Source: Saccoglossus kowalevskii (lineage: Eukaryota > Hemichordata > Enteropneusta > Harrimaniidae). From it: a DNA stretch of 23,744 bases. Numbering within the stretch: position 1 is the first letter of the stretch; every line of letters begins with the position of its first letter. Shown here in pieces: positions 1-9,600 of this stretch. Below the pieces are notes generated by a model. That model was given only the letters and a program-made list of their open reading frames with translations, was not told the origin of the DNA and did not search any database. The translations under genes were made by a program, and so were the position numbers. The DNA lies in the NCBI RefSeq assembly GCF_000003605.2, contig NW_003130357.1, positions 624,846 to 648,589 on the forward strand, written 5' to 3'.

Positions 1-1180
1 CATATCAGCCTATAAATATTACTGCACTGAATGTGACAAGATAGGAAATTCGACAAGTGGTTGGAGTTCAAATGTACTTCAAAATTGAGCATTTTCAGAA
101 ATTATATAATGAGCGTGAAGGTCTCTAAAATAGAGTCCCGATTAGATGACACATCCTGTATTATGCACAGGTACGGCTGCAATTGTACAGATGATCCGAG
201 AGAGTAAAAGTTTTGTAATGCATGGTACAGTACAGCTCATTCGCACAGCTTTCTGTTTGACCCTTGGGTGCCATTATTTTTTTCCCCCTCCAATAATTTA
301 TTATTTCTTTCTACTTGGTTATGAATGTTGCACATGTATTTGTAGCATGGGCGTCATATTCAGTACAGTACAAGGGTTCTTCAAGGACTGCAGAAGAATG
401 ACACGTACATTGTACTGTCTTAGTCTTTTCAAGGATGTCGCTAATGAGGGGACATTTTAAAAGCACTACAAATTGATATTTTGCTGAGGTATCATCAAAT
501 AATTTGGGGATAAAAATATATATATGTATATTTAGAAAATGTGTGTGCATAGGATTTCGAATTGAAAAATTGGTTGTCTAAGTTTGGTTGTCTAACAAGT
601 TTCAGTCTAACAAATAATGTGCCAAAAATGATATACCCTAAATGCATCATGGGAGTACTGCAATCAACAAAATTTGAACTTTGTATACTCTGATAAACTA
701 ATGATGCATGTACATAAAGACAAATACCCAAACTGGTATCTATTGAAAAATGATTTCCGTCATAGCATTAATTGGCCCTAATTAACCATTAGAAAACGCA
801 AAAATTCGTACAATCAACCTTCGCTATTGAAAAACAAATCTTTTTGAGTACTAGTACAAATTTTCCTGACAAATACAGAATAGTATGCAAAAAAAAAAGT
901 AGTGAAAGCGTTCACAAACACAAAAAGGAAATTTGTTGTACAAAGTGAGGAGTCAAATTTTTCAATAAATTCCAAGTTGTCAAATACTTAGTGGCCTGTA
1001 CTATCTTCCATGTATGCACACGGTGATCCATCAAGCCTTTACACGAATATTGTTCATTGGAAATGATTTTCTCCATTAATCCCAGTCATCATCTACACAT
1101 ATACCCAACATTAAAGGAGAATACAGTCAATACGAGTGAAAAATGAATACGGACTTTATATTGCTTGTAAGACAAAACAC
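1..1180. other. 3' flank of the tetraspanin, no gene seen
   Basis: AT-rich with short homopolymer runs. The small open frames on both strands have no recognisable domain, no splice partners and no compositional difference from the background. Confidence 0.6.
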
Positions 1181-1186
1181 TTTATT
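1181..1186 (-). terminator. Poly(A) signal AATAAA of the tetraspanin
   Basis: Canonical AATAAA on the minus strand about 40 nt after the TAA stop, giving a very short 3' UTR. Cleavage is expected some 10-30 nt further on. Confidence 0.7.
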
Positions 1187-1226
1187 CTAATATCAATATA
1201 TTTTTATGGCAAGAACATGTGTCACA

Positions 1227-1337
1227 TTATAACAATGTACTGCCCAATTTATTGTTATTGATTGTATGTAGATTTCGTCGAGTTCGCTGTTTTCTGATGT
1301 GGAGCAGTAGTTGAATAGCAAATATCAATCCTATCAA
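1227..1337 (-). CDS. Tetraspanin exon 7: end of TM4, basic tail, stop
   Basis: Encodes residues 212-247 and a TAA. LIGLIFAIQLLLHIRK closes TM4, then a basic cytoplasmic tail ends in GSTLL. A tyrosine sorting motif is not seen. The acceptor is tattttcag. Confidence 0.94.
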   Translation of the reverse strand: MIGLIFAIQLLLHIRKQRTRRNLHTINNNKLGSTLL

Positions 1338-4300
1338 CTGAAAATAAAAAAAAAAATTGAATGTCAAAACTGGTCTTAAAATATAAAAAGCTGACGGAAC
1401 ACGCCTGTGAATAAACATGTGTAAGAAACTCTATCGCTGTGTCAGTCAATAAAACAATTGCCGGTACTGGTTTTCGAATAACATTATTTCATCGATAGAG
1501 GGCGTTATTTATTGGAACAGTTGGAGGGAGAACAATTTTACAAGCGTTGTATCAAGTTACGCAACGTAACGAACACAACGCGTTGCAATTGCAACCACCA
1601 CTCTCTGTGGTTCAGAGGTCGATGTCACAGTGGACTGGTCATATTCATGTATGATATCAACAGCGAGATGAATGACGGAAGCATACCTGTGCTATTCCAA
1701 TTCCTAGTATTATGGCATACAGTATTCGAATATACTGGTCAGCATACTGGGACACTGCTTTAGCACATCCCTGTATTAATAAAAATAGTAAATAGATAAA
1801 TGATGTCTGCGAGGTGTCGCTCAGCATCCGGGCTTTTCTGCTTATATGCGGTATTCATTGGGCCATTTTTAGTAATTTTTCATTGAAGTTATTTTTTTTT
1901 GTACGAATGGTAACCAGACCTCGGTGAGACGGTAATCGATGAAACCACCTGTAATTCTAAGCACACCAATGTTTCAAACACCGAGAAGAAAGCACGGCTG
2001 TTTTTCACTAACTTGTTATGGATATTCTATACAAGAAGCTTAAAGCGGGGGAGTCGTTATCTGCTCATGTGTCAAATGGACATAGCGAGTCAATGCTTAC
2101 AAATAAGCGTCTACCCATGAGCCTTTACGTTTTTTGCGTGTTTTATCGTTGCTTGGGACTCTATTCCCGCGCGTGCGCAGGTTATGACCCCCCCCCCCCC
2201 CCGCTTTAAGAATCGGTCACTTCTCTCTAGATTCACAAAGTTTTCCTGGTACGTTCATCTTGTTAAAATTTTACAATGTTTTGTCTTTCCGATGTCGTAC
2301 TTGATAATCTGTTACTAAACATGGGACTTAACAACTGGACGTGTTCTTGATGTGGTGCATGCACCATATCACACGTATTGCAGATTAAGACAAGGAAGTT
2401 TTAGACTAATTTTATTCGAAAATGTGGTCTAAGTCTGATGGTCGTACAATATTTTTTTCATGCAGAGTGTTCCAGACTTAAACTGTCGGTAAACCTTAGT
2501 GATTGCCAACTAAGGTGCAAGTTGGCGTTGTTGATTGAAAAACCAGGCGAATGGTCTACATTTCATAGCATACCGTCGTTTTCACGTCACACCGTCTTCA
2601 GTTTTTGTGTGTCTACCGGTTACACCGCGGATATCATGAATGATAATGTACATTACAAGAACGAATATAAAAGATAGAGTATCGTGTACGGCAATTTGCT
2701 AATTTCAGATGAAATGTTATTTGAACATATATTTGATATATTCACCTTCGTGAAAACATCGGTGGTTAGTTTATTGTCACAAAAGAAACAGAAACAACTT
2801 CTTGGAGGGATCTCATAGTCTTCATATCCAGATGAACCGCAACATTTGAACTGGAAAATTAATAAAAAAAAGTTAGATGCATTGGCAATTCGCATCAAAT
2901 GTTAGAGGTCAATTTATATAACAAGTACACATGGATAAATTATTTTATATAAATAACTACTTTACATAAATCATATCAAAATCATTGCACTAACTATAGA
3001 ACACCCGAAATTTTCGCAGAGCCCATGTACACCAACAAAAGATGCAGCTCCATACACCTGTGAATTACAACGCAGTAGATTTCCAGTCTCTGTTGCTCTC
3101 TTATATAGTTACCGTTCCTGATTGGTATACTGCCCTCGGCGGCATTTGTCGCTATTATACACAGGGACTCAAGCGACGATACGGCGGCTCGCCGGTCTCC
3201 CGAGACCGAGTTTCAGTAACGGTTAGAGAGTGGAACCGACGCTAGTACTTATAAGACAAACCATTTTCATATGACGCTAAATCATAATTTTATTTACTAG
3301 TATTCGGAATACTGCGGGAACAACTCCCGTTTACTGACTACACTGACTACAAACATCGCGAGTAAAGAGAAAAACTGAAAACACAAAATATTACTAGTAT
3401 TATTATATTAAAAGATCAATATTAGGTTACAAGTGCACAATATTGTTAAAAGTATTCATGAATCTAGTAATTGGCCAGAGTGTGTTTGAAAGAATTATTA
3501 ATTCTGTCTCGAAAGCTGATTTTCTTGTTGAAAAGCCGGAAAATTAATATTCTGGTAGGTGCAATAAAACCAGTTTGAAATAACATATCATGTTCATATT
3601 AAAACGAAAATATGTGTTCATTTGCAATAAAACATATCAAAAGAAATCCCGTATGCTTTAATTTGATGGGGGGAGACAACCAGTGGTGGTCAGACAGTCA
3701 CCAACTCTCCTACCTTGGTCTGCAACCAGTCAATAAAGATGACGACCGGGGAGTCTTCATCTCCTCGATAATAGACTTCACTCACCATGTCTGCCAGAGA
3801 ATCCGTAATTTGGTCAACTAACTGCAATATAATTGGCGTACGTTTAATGTACGTGTACCAGGTTTATATCAAATCATGACGTATTACTCAGTAAGCGCAC
3901 AATTGTGAAGCCCCTCACTTCGTAAAAAAAACAAGACTTGTGAAGTTATATTCCGCTCACCTTTCCTTTAGTGACCACCAAGAGAATGCCAACAGTCAGC
4001 TCAACTAGCATAATGAAAGCCATTATACCAAAATACTAAAAATATCAACGGACAAAAACTATTATATTGGATTATTAGAACCATTATATCAGCAATGCAA
4101 AACATTTTTTTTTCTAACTCTTTTTTTGTTTCAATTCCGTGAAGTAATGTTATGCCGAAAACTGATACGATCTATTGAGACAGAAAGTCGAAAGAAAATT
4201 TAACAGTTTTAAATTTTGGACTTAGGAAATGTATTTTTGATCAATGCTCAATTCAAAATGGCCGCCTGAGTAAGGATTCATGTTTCCATGGAAACAAGCT

Positions 4301-5531
4301 CTGATTCTTTTTTTTTTTGTATTTACATATTGTCTTTTACTTTATAGTAGCAGGTTTTTTTTAGATCTCTGTTGTTTATGGGGTAACCGGGATCTATGAT
4401 TTCAACCTACTATTTATAGTTTCGTATTTGAAAGTCTACTTTTGCAGCCCCCTCCCATATCCTATACCAGGTTCGATCTCGTCCACATAGAATACTTAAC
4501 CGTGAAATGAAACAATATAGAAAAAAATCGCTTACAAAGCCGAGACAATATCGGTTTTCATACTTGGCGCCACAGCATCCTAAACAACCAGTGAGACTGA
4601 CGACTCCCGATACTACAATAATACCATACAAGGCAAGTCTAAAATTAACAGGACCATATTCGTCGAAACGGTGCTGGTATTTCACAAATATGCATATACC
4701 GATCACAGTGAGACCGCTAAACTGAAAATAAAATAATGATAATCAGTAAACCAAATTAATATTCACTTTCTCAAAGAAAACGATATATTTTGAGAGAGAA
4801 CAATTAATTAAGTATTATTAGCTCTATGTATTATTTTGGGATAAAACACAGAATGCGTCAAAGGACGTGAACTGTAAACTGACACTTTGAAAAATGATTC
4901 ATGTACGGAAAACGAAACGTCTAACTATCTAAAAGTCACTCATCTTCGCATACCGTGGTGATATCAGGCGATATAACAGCAGCTCACAGTGACTACAGGT
5001 ATTTGCAGACATCCCATCCCATCCCATCCCACCCCACCACATACCACCCTACCCCATACTTATAGCAGTTATAATCATTACGATCAAGGAATCAGGGGAT
5101 TGTATTTTTTATACAATAAATTAGTAACAACCTCCTGTTTTATAAATTTGGCGACTCGATTGCAAAATGATGGTGTATGCGCGAAAGGAATGTTTTTACA
5201 ATTACGTCACAAAATTACGCAAACTACAATCTTCAATATTTATAATAGAAAAATCGAATTATTCTGTCACTATGTACCCAGTCTAGTCACTGCAATGCTG
5301 CCAATAATACACATAACAAGGTGTAATTACAATGAACGATGTGTAATTATTGGCGATGTGGTTAAATCGTCACCGTCACGCCGTTCTACCCAAACAATGC
5401 AAAACCAGGTCAAGTTCAAGTTGGATGTTTTTTTAATGTACGATAACGATACTCACCATCAACATTAGATTGAACAGGTACAGGATTAACCTGACGCATT
5501 TCATAGACATTCCTGATACGTATTTCGACAT
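1227..5531 (-). CDS. Tetraspanin, complete seven-exon gene (247 aa)
   Basis: Tetraspanins are four-pass membrane organisers that gather integrins, Ig proteins and signalling molecules into microdomains. Exons in transcript order: 5457-5531, 4536-4721, 3961-4035, 3714-3821, 2746-2850, 1687-1770, 1227-1337. All boundaries are GT-AG and all introns are phase 0. The joined frame is 247 residues, a normal family length. TM1 is about residues 12-38. TM2 is followed by the GCCGAKYEN signature (74-81). TM3 carries the conserved Glu99. The large loop has CCG at 151-153, PPRSC at 163-167 and GC at 184-185. TM4 is about 198-223, followed by a basic tail (RKQRTRR). The start at 5531 has ACC before the ATG. 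AATAAA lies at 1181-1186. The subfamily is not resolved; there is no CD63-type GYEVM tail. The family call is very secure from the combined motifs. Confidence 0.96.
1687..1770 (-). CDS. Tetraspanin exon 6: GC motif and start of TM4
   Basis: Encodes residues 184-211: GCAKAVSQYADQYIRILYAI, then ILGIGIAQ. The GC is the last EC2 disulphide cysteine and the hydrophobic run opens TM4. The acceptor is attaatacag and the donor gtatgc, both phase 0. An 84-nt exon located by matching frame and family order. Confidence 0.93.
1771..2745 (-). other. Tetraspanin intron 5
   Basis: A 975-bp intron. It holds a C15 homopolymer at 2188-2202 and a near-perfect 24-bp palindrome centred on TGCATGCA at 2348-2371. 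No other coding signal is visible. Confidence 0.8.
2746..2850 (-). CDS. Tetraspanin exon 5: CCG motif and variable EC2 region
   Basis: Encodes residues 149-183: FKCCGSSGYEDYEIPPRSC, then FCFFCDNKLTTDVFTK. It contains the invariant CCG and the PxxC-type cysteine that pairs with it. Three cysteines fall in a CxCxxC arrangement at 167, 169 and 172. The acceptor is ttttccag and the donor gtgaat. Confidence 0.94.
2851..3713 (-). other. Tetraspanin intron 4 with a GC/CpG-rich patch
   Basis: An 863-bp intron. About 3125-3245 is clearly richer in G+C and CpG than its surroundings and includes the palindrome CGGTCTCCCGAGACCG. ACCGTT/AACGGT motifs sit near both edges. It has no tRNA boxes and no recognisable coding content. 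Confidence 0.6.
3714..3821 (-). CDS. Tetraspanin exon 4: first part of large extracellular loop
   Basis: Encodes residues 113-148, starting LVDQITDSLADMVSE and ending FIDWLQTK, the amphipathic helices of the EC2 constant region that precede the CCG motif. The acceptor is attgcag and the donor gtagga, both phase 0. Confidence 0.93.
3961..4035 (-). CDS. Tetraspanin exon 3: TM3
   Basis: Encodes residues 88-112 (YFGIMAFIMLVELTVGILLV, then VTKGK). The Glu in LVELTVG is the conserved polar residue of tetraspanin TM3. The acceptor is tttttag and the donor gtgagc, both phase 0. This exon is too short to show up as an ORF and was found from the expected missing TM3. Confidence 0.93.
4036..4535 (-). 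other. Tetraspanin intron 2
   Basis: A 500-bp AT-rich intron with T homopolymers (4105-4138, 4310-4318). No feature beyond its splice sites is recognised. Confidence 0.75.
4536..4721 (-). CDS. Tetraspanin exon 2: end of TM1, small loop, TM2
   Basis: Encodes residues 26-87. The acceptor is a T-rich tract ending cag before FSGLTV; the donor gtaagc follows CLGF. It holds the small extracellular loop (KYQHRFDEYGPVNF) and TM2 with GCLGCCGAKYEN, the intracellular signature of the family. Confidence 0.95.
4722..5456 (-). other. Tetraspanin intron 1
   Basis: A 735-bp intron. It contains an ATCCC-type pentanucleotide run near 5010-5050 and an imperfect hairpin with arms CCAATAATACACAT (5301-5314) and ATGTGTAATTATTGG (5339-5353). 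Confidence 0.75.
5457..5531 (-). CDS. Tetraspanin exon 1: N-terminus and start of TM1
   Basis: Encodes 25 residues beginning MSKYVSGMSMKCVRLILYLF, with the cytoplasmic juxtamembrane Cys12 typical of palmoylated tetraspanins. The donor is gtgagt after codon 25, phase 0. The initiator has a good context (A at -3). Confidence 0.93.
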
Positions 5532-5874
5532 GGTAACGTCACCGACTATATTGACGTGCTAACGTCCTCTTCACTCTGAAATCGTGTCAAACTTTAGTAC
5601 AACGCGTAATGCGATGTTGAATACTACTATTGTACCAGGTGCGTCCGAATGATTACGAGTATTGGGATTGGTGCGTGGTCAATTATTTCGTGCAGTTATG
5701 CAATGTTACGCAACCCTGCTAATTGAAATACACGTGTTTCGTCCAATATGAACATACCTTGTGTTATTAAATATATTATACAAGCAAAACTGCATATTTA
5801 TTGAAAGGAATTCAAAAATAAGTGATTAGAACAATGTACCAACATTATCAGAACAGAAGTGCAACCATGTTCGA

Positions 5875-5914
5875 CCTCAGACAAGTTAATAAATAATTTA
5901 TTAGTTGTCTGAGG
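5875..5914. repeat. Near-perfect palindrome flanked by 8-bp direct repeats
   Basis: Arms are CCTCAGACAA...TTGTCTGAGG enclosing TAATAAAT-A-ATTTATTA, with a single-base centre and a few unpaired bases between the two stems. GTGCAACC occurs on both sides (5859-5866 and 5921-5928), as an 8-bp target-site duplication would. It could be a tiny hAT-type fold-back element or a regulatory palindrome. Confidence 0.7.
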
Positions 5915-6397
5915 TTCGACGTGCAACCGTAATGGCAACTCTCTGATTTTAAAATTTCAATCAAATTTCTCAAACCATTTGAAATGGTACAATCCTGTGT
6001 CAAAGCGTATAGTCCATTGTGAAATGTATGATAGGACAGTTTTCGTTTTCACTCTTCGGGATGTAAGGCATCCAATGGGAACAGAAAGAGTTTAGTATTC
6101 ATGAATATTTACATAACTGATATCCAGTCGTTGGCGGCGCTTTTCTCTTTACATAATAGGCAACAATACCATTAGCCACAGTCCGAATGACTGTATATTA
6201 GCACAACAGTCTTCACTGGTGCCGTTCCACGGACCACATCAAGGGTATGTAACTGAGCCGTGTCACATACATCGTATCGATAACTGCATCTCCTATGTAA
6301 TCATTTGTAATTTGAACGAAACTCGACCGTTGAGTGACAACAAGCTTTTAATTTATATTCACGACTCTGCCGCGGGTGTGTCGTGTTTATTATAGAA

Positions 6398-6404
6398 TAT
6401 ATAA
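6398..6404 (+). promoter_or_regulatory. TATA-like box upstream of the Ig gene
   Basis: TATATAA 121 bp before the ATG, in AT-rich sequence where chance matches are frequent. Confidence 0.3.
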
Positions 6405-6429
6405 CCGCATATATACTGCTAATTTTACT

Positions 6430-6480
6430 ATGAAAAGCTTGATCGCATCCATTATTGCGCTGTCTGAGTGGTCAAACTGA
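6430..6480 (+). other. Short upstream ORF (16 codons) before the Ig gene
   Basis: ATG at 6430 reads MKSLIASIIALSEWSN and stops at 6478-6480, 44 nt before the main ATG. A second, minimal ATG-TAA start-stop lies at 6486-6491. Both matter only if transcription starts upstream of them, which the sequence cannot show. Confidence 0.35.
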
Positions 6481-6524
6481 AATCGATGTAAACGTGTTGA
6501 TTTCATCGTATTCTCTAAACGAAG

Positions 6525-6612
6525 ATGGGACCAATGCGCAGTATTATTGGACCTGTGTGTATTACGTGTGCGTTACTAGCGAGTTTATTTCATCAGTATT
6601 CCTGCCAAATCG
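6525..6612 (+). CDS. Ig protein exon 1: signal peptide
   Basis: Encodes MGPMRSIIGPVCITCALLAS and nine further residues: an Arg near the start, then a hydrophobic core, then small/polar residues. The donor is gtaagt after one base of codon 30. Confidence 0.8.
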
Positions 6613-9600
6613 GTAAGTACAGCGACCACCGGTGTGTTACTATGACAATATCGCGTAGTACAATATAAAACAAACAGTCCACCGTTATTCTAGTATACTG
6701 CACAAAACATTACCCGCACCCGATTATTGGATGCTGTGTATGGTTGCTTGACGGAAAGTAATTGAGGGGCGCCATGGGTCGCTGCAGATAGAACATCATT
6801 TACACGGTTCTTTCTCTCACATGAGGGCGTTTCCCCACTCGCTATTGTAATTAATGTTGTCGGGTCACGTGGGTGATTCGTGAATAAACAACAACTGAAC
6901 ATATGCAGTACTGGTATGTGGTATATAAACTGATTTTCTCGTAGAATCATTTCTATCCAATGACTTTTGATTCACGGGAGAACAATATAAAAATACACTC
7001 GCAATGTTTATTCGCCAACGACATGAAGCCATTTTTCGTTTCAGAAAAGTATAATATTTTCCGCGGTAGTTTGCTCTATATTATGAGTACTGAACATTTC
7101 ATTGAGTAGAGGACCATTGTATTTTTCGTCACTTGTTATTATTTTTCTTTTGATGTTATTTCCATGATTAGCACTTTGCGATTTGCAACTGTATGATACT
7201 CCAGTGGAGTGAATGGTTAAACGCATTCTTGTTCTGGTTCCGAGTTATATTAGCAATGTACCGTGACGTGAGACGGGCGCTCCCATGTATGCATTTTTAC
7301 CTCCAGTTCAGATTTTGAAAGATAAAACAAAAAAAGTTACGCTTTGTTCTTCACATTGTATAAACAAAGCACGTCGGAGGCATTGTTATGTTACAAATAT
7401 GAAGCTGTATTAATCACGTGACATATCAATGTTCAACTTTAGCTTTAATTATACACTATTGTAGTCACGCATAATTATAAAGGTGACTAATTGTTTTTTT
7501 ATTTTAATTTTCCACTCTGTGTCAGTTACTGCATATATAAATATGACAATGTATAGTTGTTATTAAGAGAAGATTGGATATAGTAGAAGATTGGATATTT
7601 TGTCCAGTGAGCTCAGATTTCAAATAATCGCATCTGTTATTTGGCATTTAAAAGTCTGGCCTTAAAACACGAAGATTGATATATTTTCATTTCTTAATTG
7701 TATTGTCTGTACAATGAAATTACAAGAGAATCACGCTCGTGAAGTCTATAATTTTATTACGTTGCTGGCTTGCTTGGGTGTGTCTGGATTACCGCTGTTT
7801 TATTTATTGCAATCGACACTGTACAATGTGCTGTACGTTGTGTTGAAGTGTGGCATTCTTTATTGAGGGTATCGCGTCTGTGTGGGAGGGGTAACATTTG
7901 TGCTAGTGCACATTTTTTTTTAAATATATACTTGCCTCCCGGGGATACCAATATACTAACTTGCCTGTATTTCTCGTCCGTCTACAGCATCTTTGACTCT
8001 AGAACCCGATGGTGTGTATATTGTCCAGGCAGGAAGTGAAGTCACATTGAAATGTACGTCTGTCCGTCCTGAGAAGAATGTCACCGACCCGCCGACTTAT
8101 CTGGCCATTCCATTCCATGGCGACCATGACCGGCCGTTGATATCGGCCGGTGGGCGAGTAGAAATGACAGAAGACATGGTGAAGTATTCAACTAAACGTA
8201 TTTTATCAGATATCGATTCATCCAACGAGGGGTGGTATTCATGCCAGGCTTCCAAACACAGTGTCGGTTTAGTTGCAGAAACGGAACCAACTTATATATT
8301 AATTTATGATGGTATGTTACGTGATAATTCATATTTAAGATTGGTTAGTACAATAGTTTGAAAATAACCCATATATCTTTTTAAAAAATTGTGTAATATA
8401 AAATGCACGCGTAGTGATCTAATCCTGTCTCTTTGGAAGTAACTACAACACGATTATATTCCTGTGAATATGTGCAGCCAGAAATATAAAAAAAAACTAT
8501 AAAAAAAACTTTTATAAAATAAAAATACGACATCTTTACATGCCGTGAACCATGGCCTGGATTAGTGTGAAAAATAAGCCACGTTTAGTGTCCAAAAACA
8601 TTTGGGCAATGTGACGCGTTTGGGTAATATCTCATTGGCTGCAAACAGTTACAGACTTATTAAATATCAATCCGCGATCCTAGAAATAGTTCCAAAGTGA
8701 CAATTTCAAAATAAATGTATAAAGCAACAGACATCATGTGACTTGTAACAAATTACCTTGATATTTGATATTGACAAGCAGCTGGTCATACATGTGCACG
8801 TGTAATAACTTTTCCTCAGTTTAATTGAATATTCAATACACCTTTATAATAGTCGTGCCCTCTAACGACGAGCCGCTTCTGTGACGTCAAAATGACGTAG
8901 ATGGGTGTAAGCACCGGGTAAGCACTATATTTAGCCGTGTGGTCGTCCGTCATTTTGAATAAAGTATGACTTAGATTGTCGCCTATATACGCCACAGAAG
9001 CGACAAATCGACAAAGTGTAATCCTATCTCGTTTCTTTTGTACAGTTAACATAACCCAAATCACGGTGGAAAATATCACTCTTCTGAGCTGCGAACTGGA
9101 AGGTGTCGACGCTGAGGGCGATACAACTATCAGATGGACGCGAAACGGGACGAATCTCACCTCAATCGCGGAAATCGATGACGATGATACCGATTATATG
9201 ATGTACAATGATACATTGGAACTGATAGACGTCAACGCAGTGGATTACGGGAATTACCAGTGTATCGTTACCTTTCAAGTTGGAGATGAAATGTACACAG
9301 GGACGGGGGATTTCCAACTTGAAACGATTCGAGGTGCGTACCCATAGCGTTTCAGTCGCACTGCACGTCGTCATGTAATTAATTTATGTAAATGGAAAAT
9401 ATAATAATTTGCTATGCTACGATGAGCATTTAAAGTGATTAAAAACAGTGAAAAACAATTTAAGATACGTGTTTTAAAGTTTGCTTATATGACATATATC
9501 TCTTTTAACATTGTGTTTTTTTTATTTAATTTTCAGACAGTGAAGATGACAACGAAGAAATATCTTTGGCAGGTAATATGCGTAAAATATTTGCATGCCG

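Larger units (their letters stand above)
5532..6524. promoter_or_regulatory. Head-to-head intergenic/promoter region
   Basis: A 993-bp gap between divergent start codons, expected to hold both promoters and both 5' UTRs. Three CRE-like half-sites (5536-5541, 5552-5557, 5561-5566) lie just upstream of the tetraspanin ATG. A 40-bp palindrome is at 5875-5914. TATATAA (6398-6404) lies about 120 bp before the Ig-gene start. Promoter function is inferred from position and motifs only. Confidence 0.55.

Noticed and set aside
2761-2800. Earlier donor within tetraspanin exon 5 (AGAA/GTTGTT)
   Set aside because: A poor donor; the later ACGAAG/gtgaat site keeps phase 0 and joins directly to the GC exon.
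4465-4485. tRNA B-box-like GGTTCGATCTC
   Set aside because: No A-box or cloverleaf upstream, and it lies in a tetraspanin intron.
4989-5468. Longest plus-strand open frame (159 codons)
   Set aside because: It lies antisense to tetraspanin intron 1 and exon 1, starts in a simple-sequence pentanucleotide run, and shows no domain or signal; the minus-strand exon at its end is well supported.
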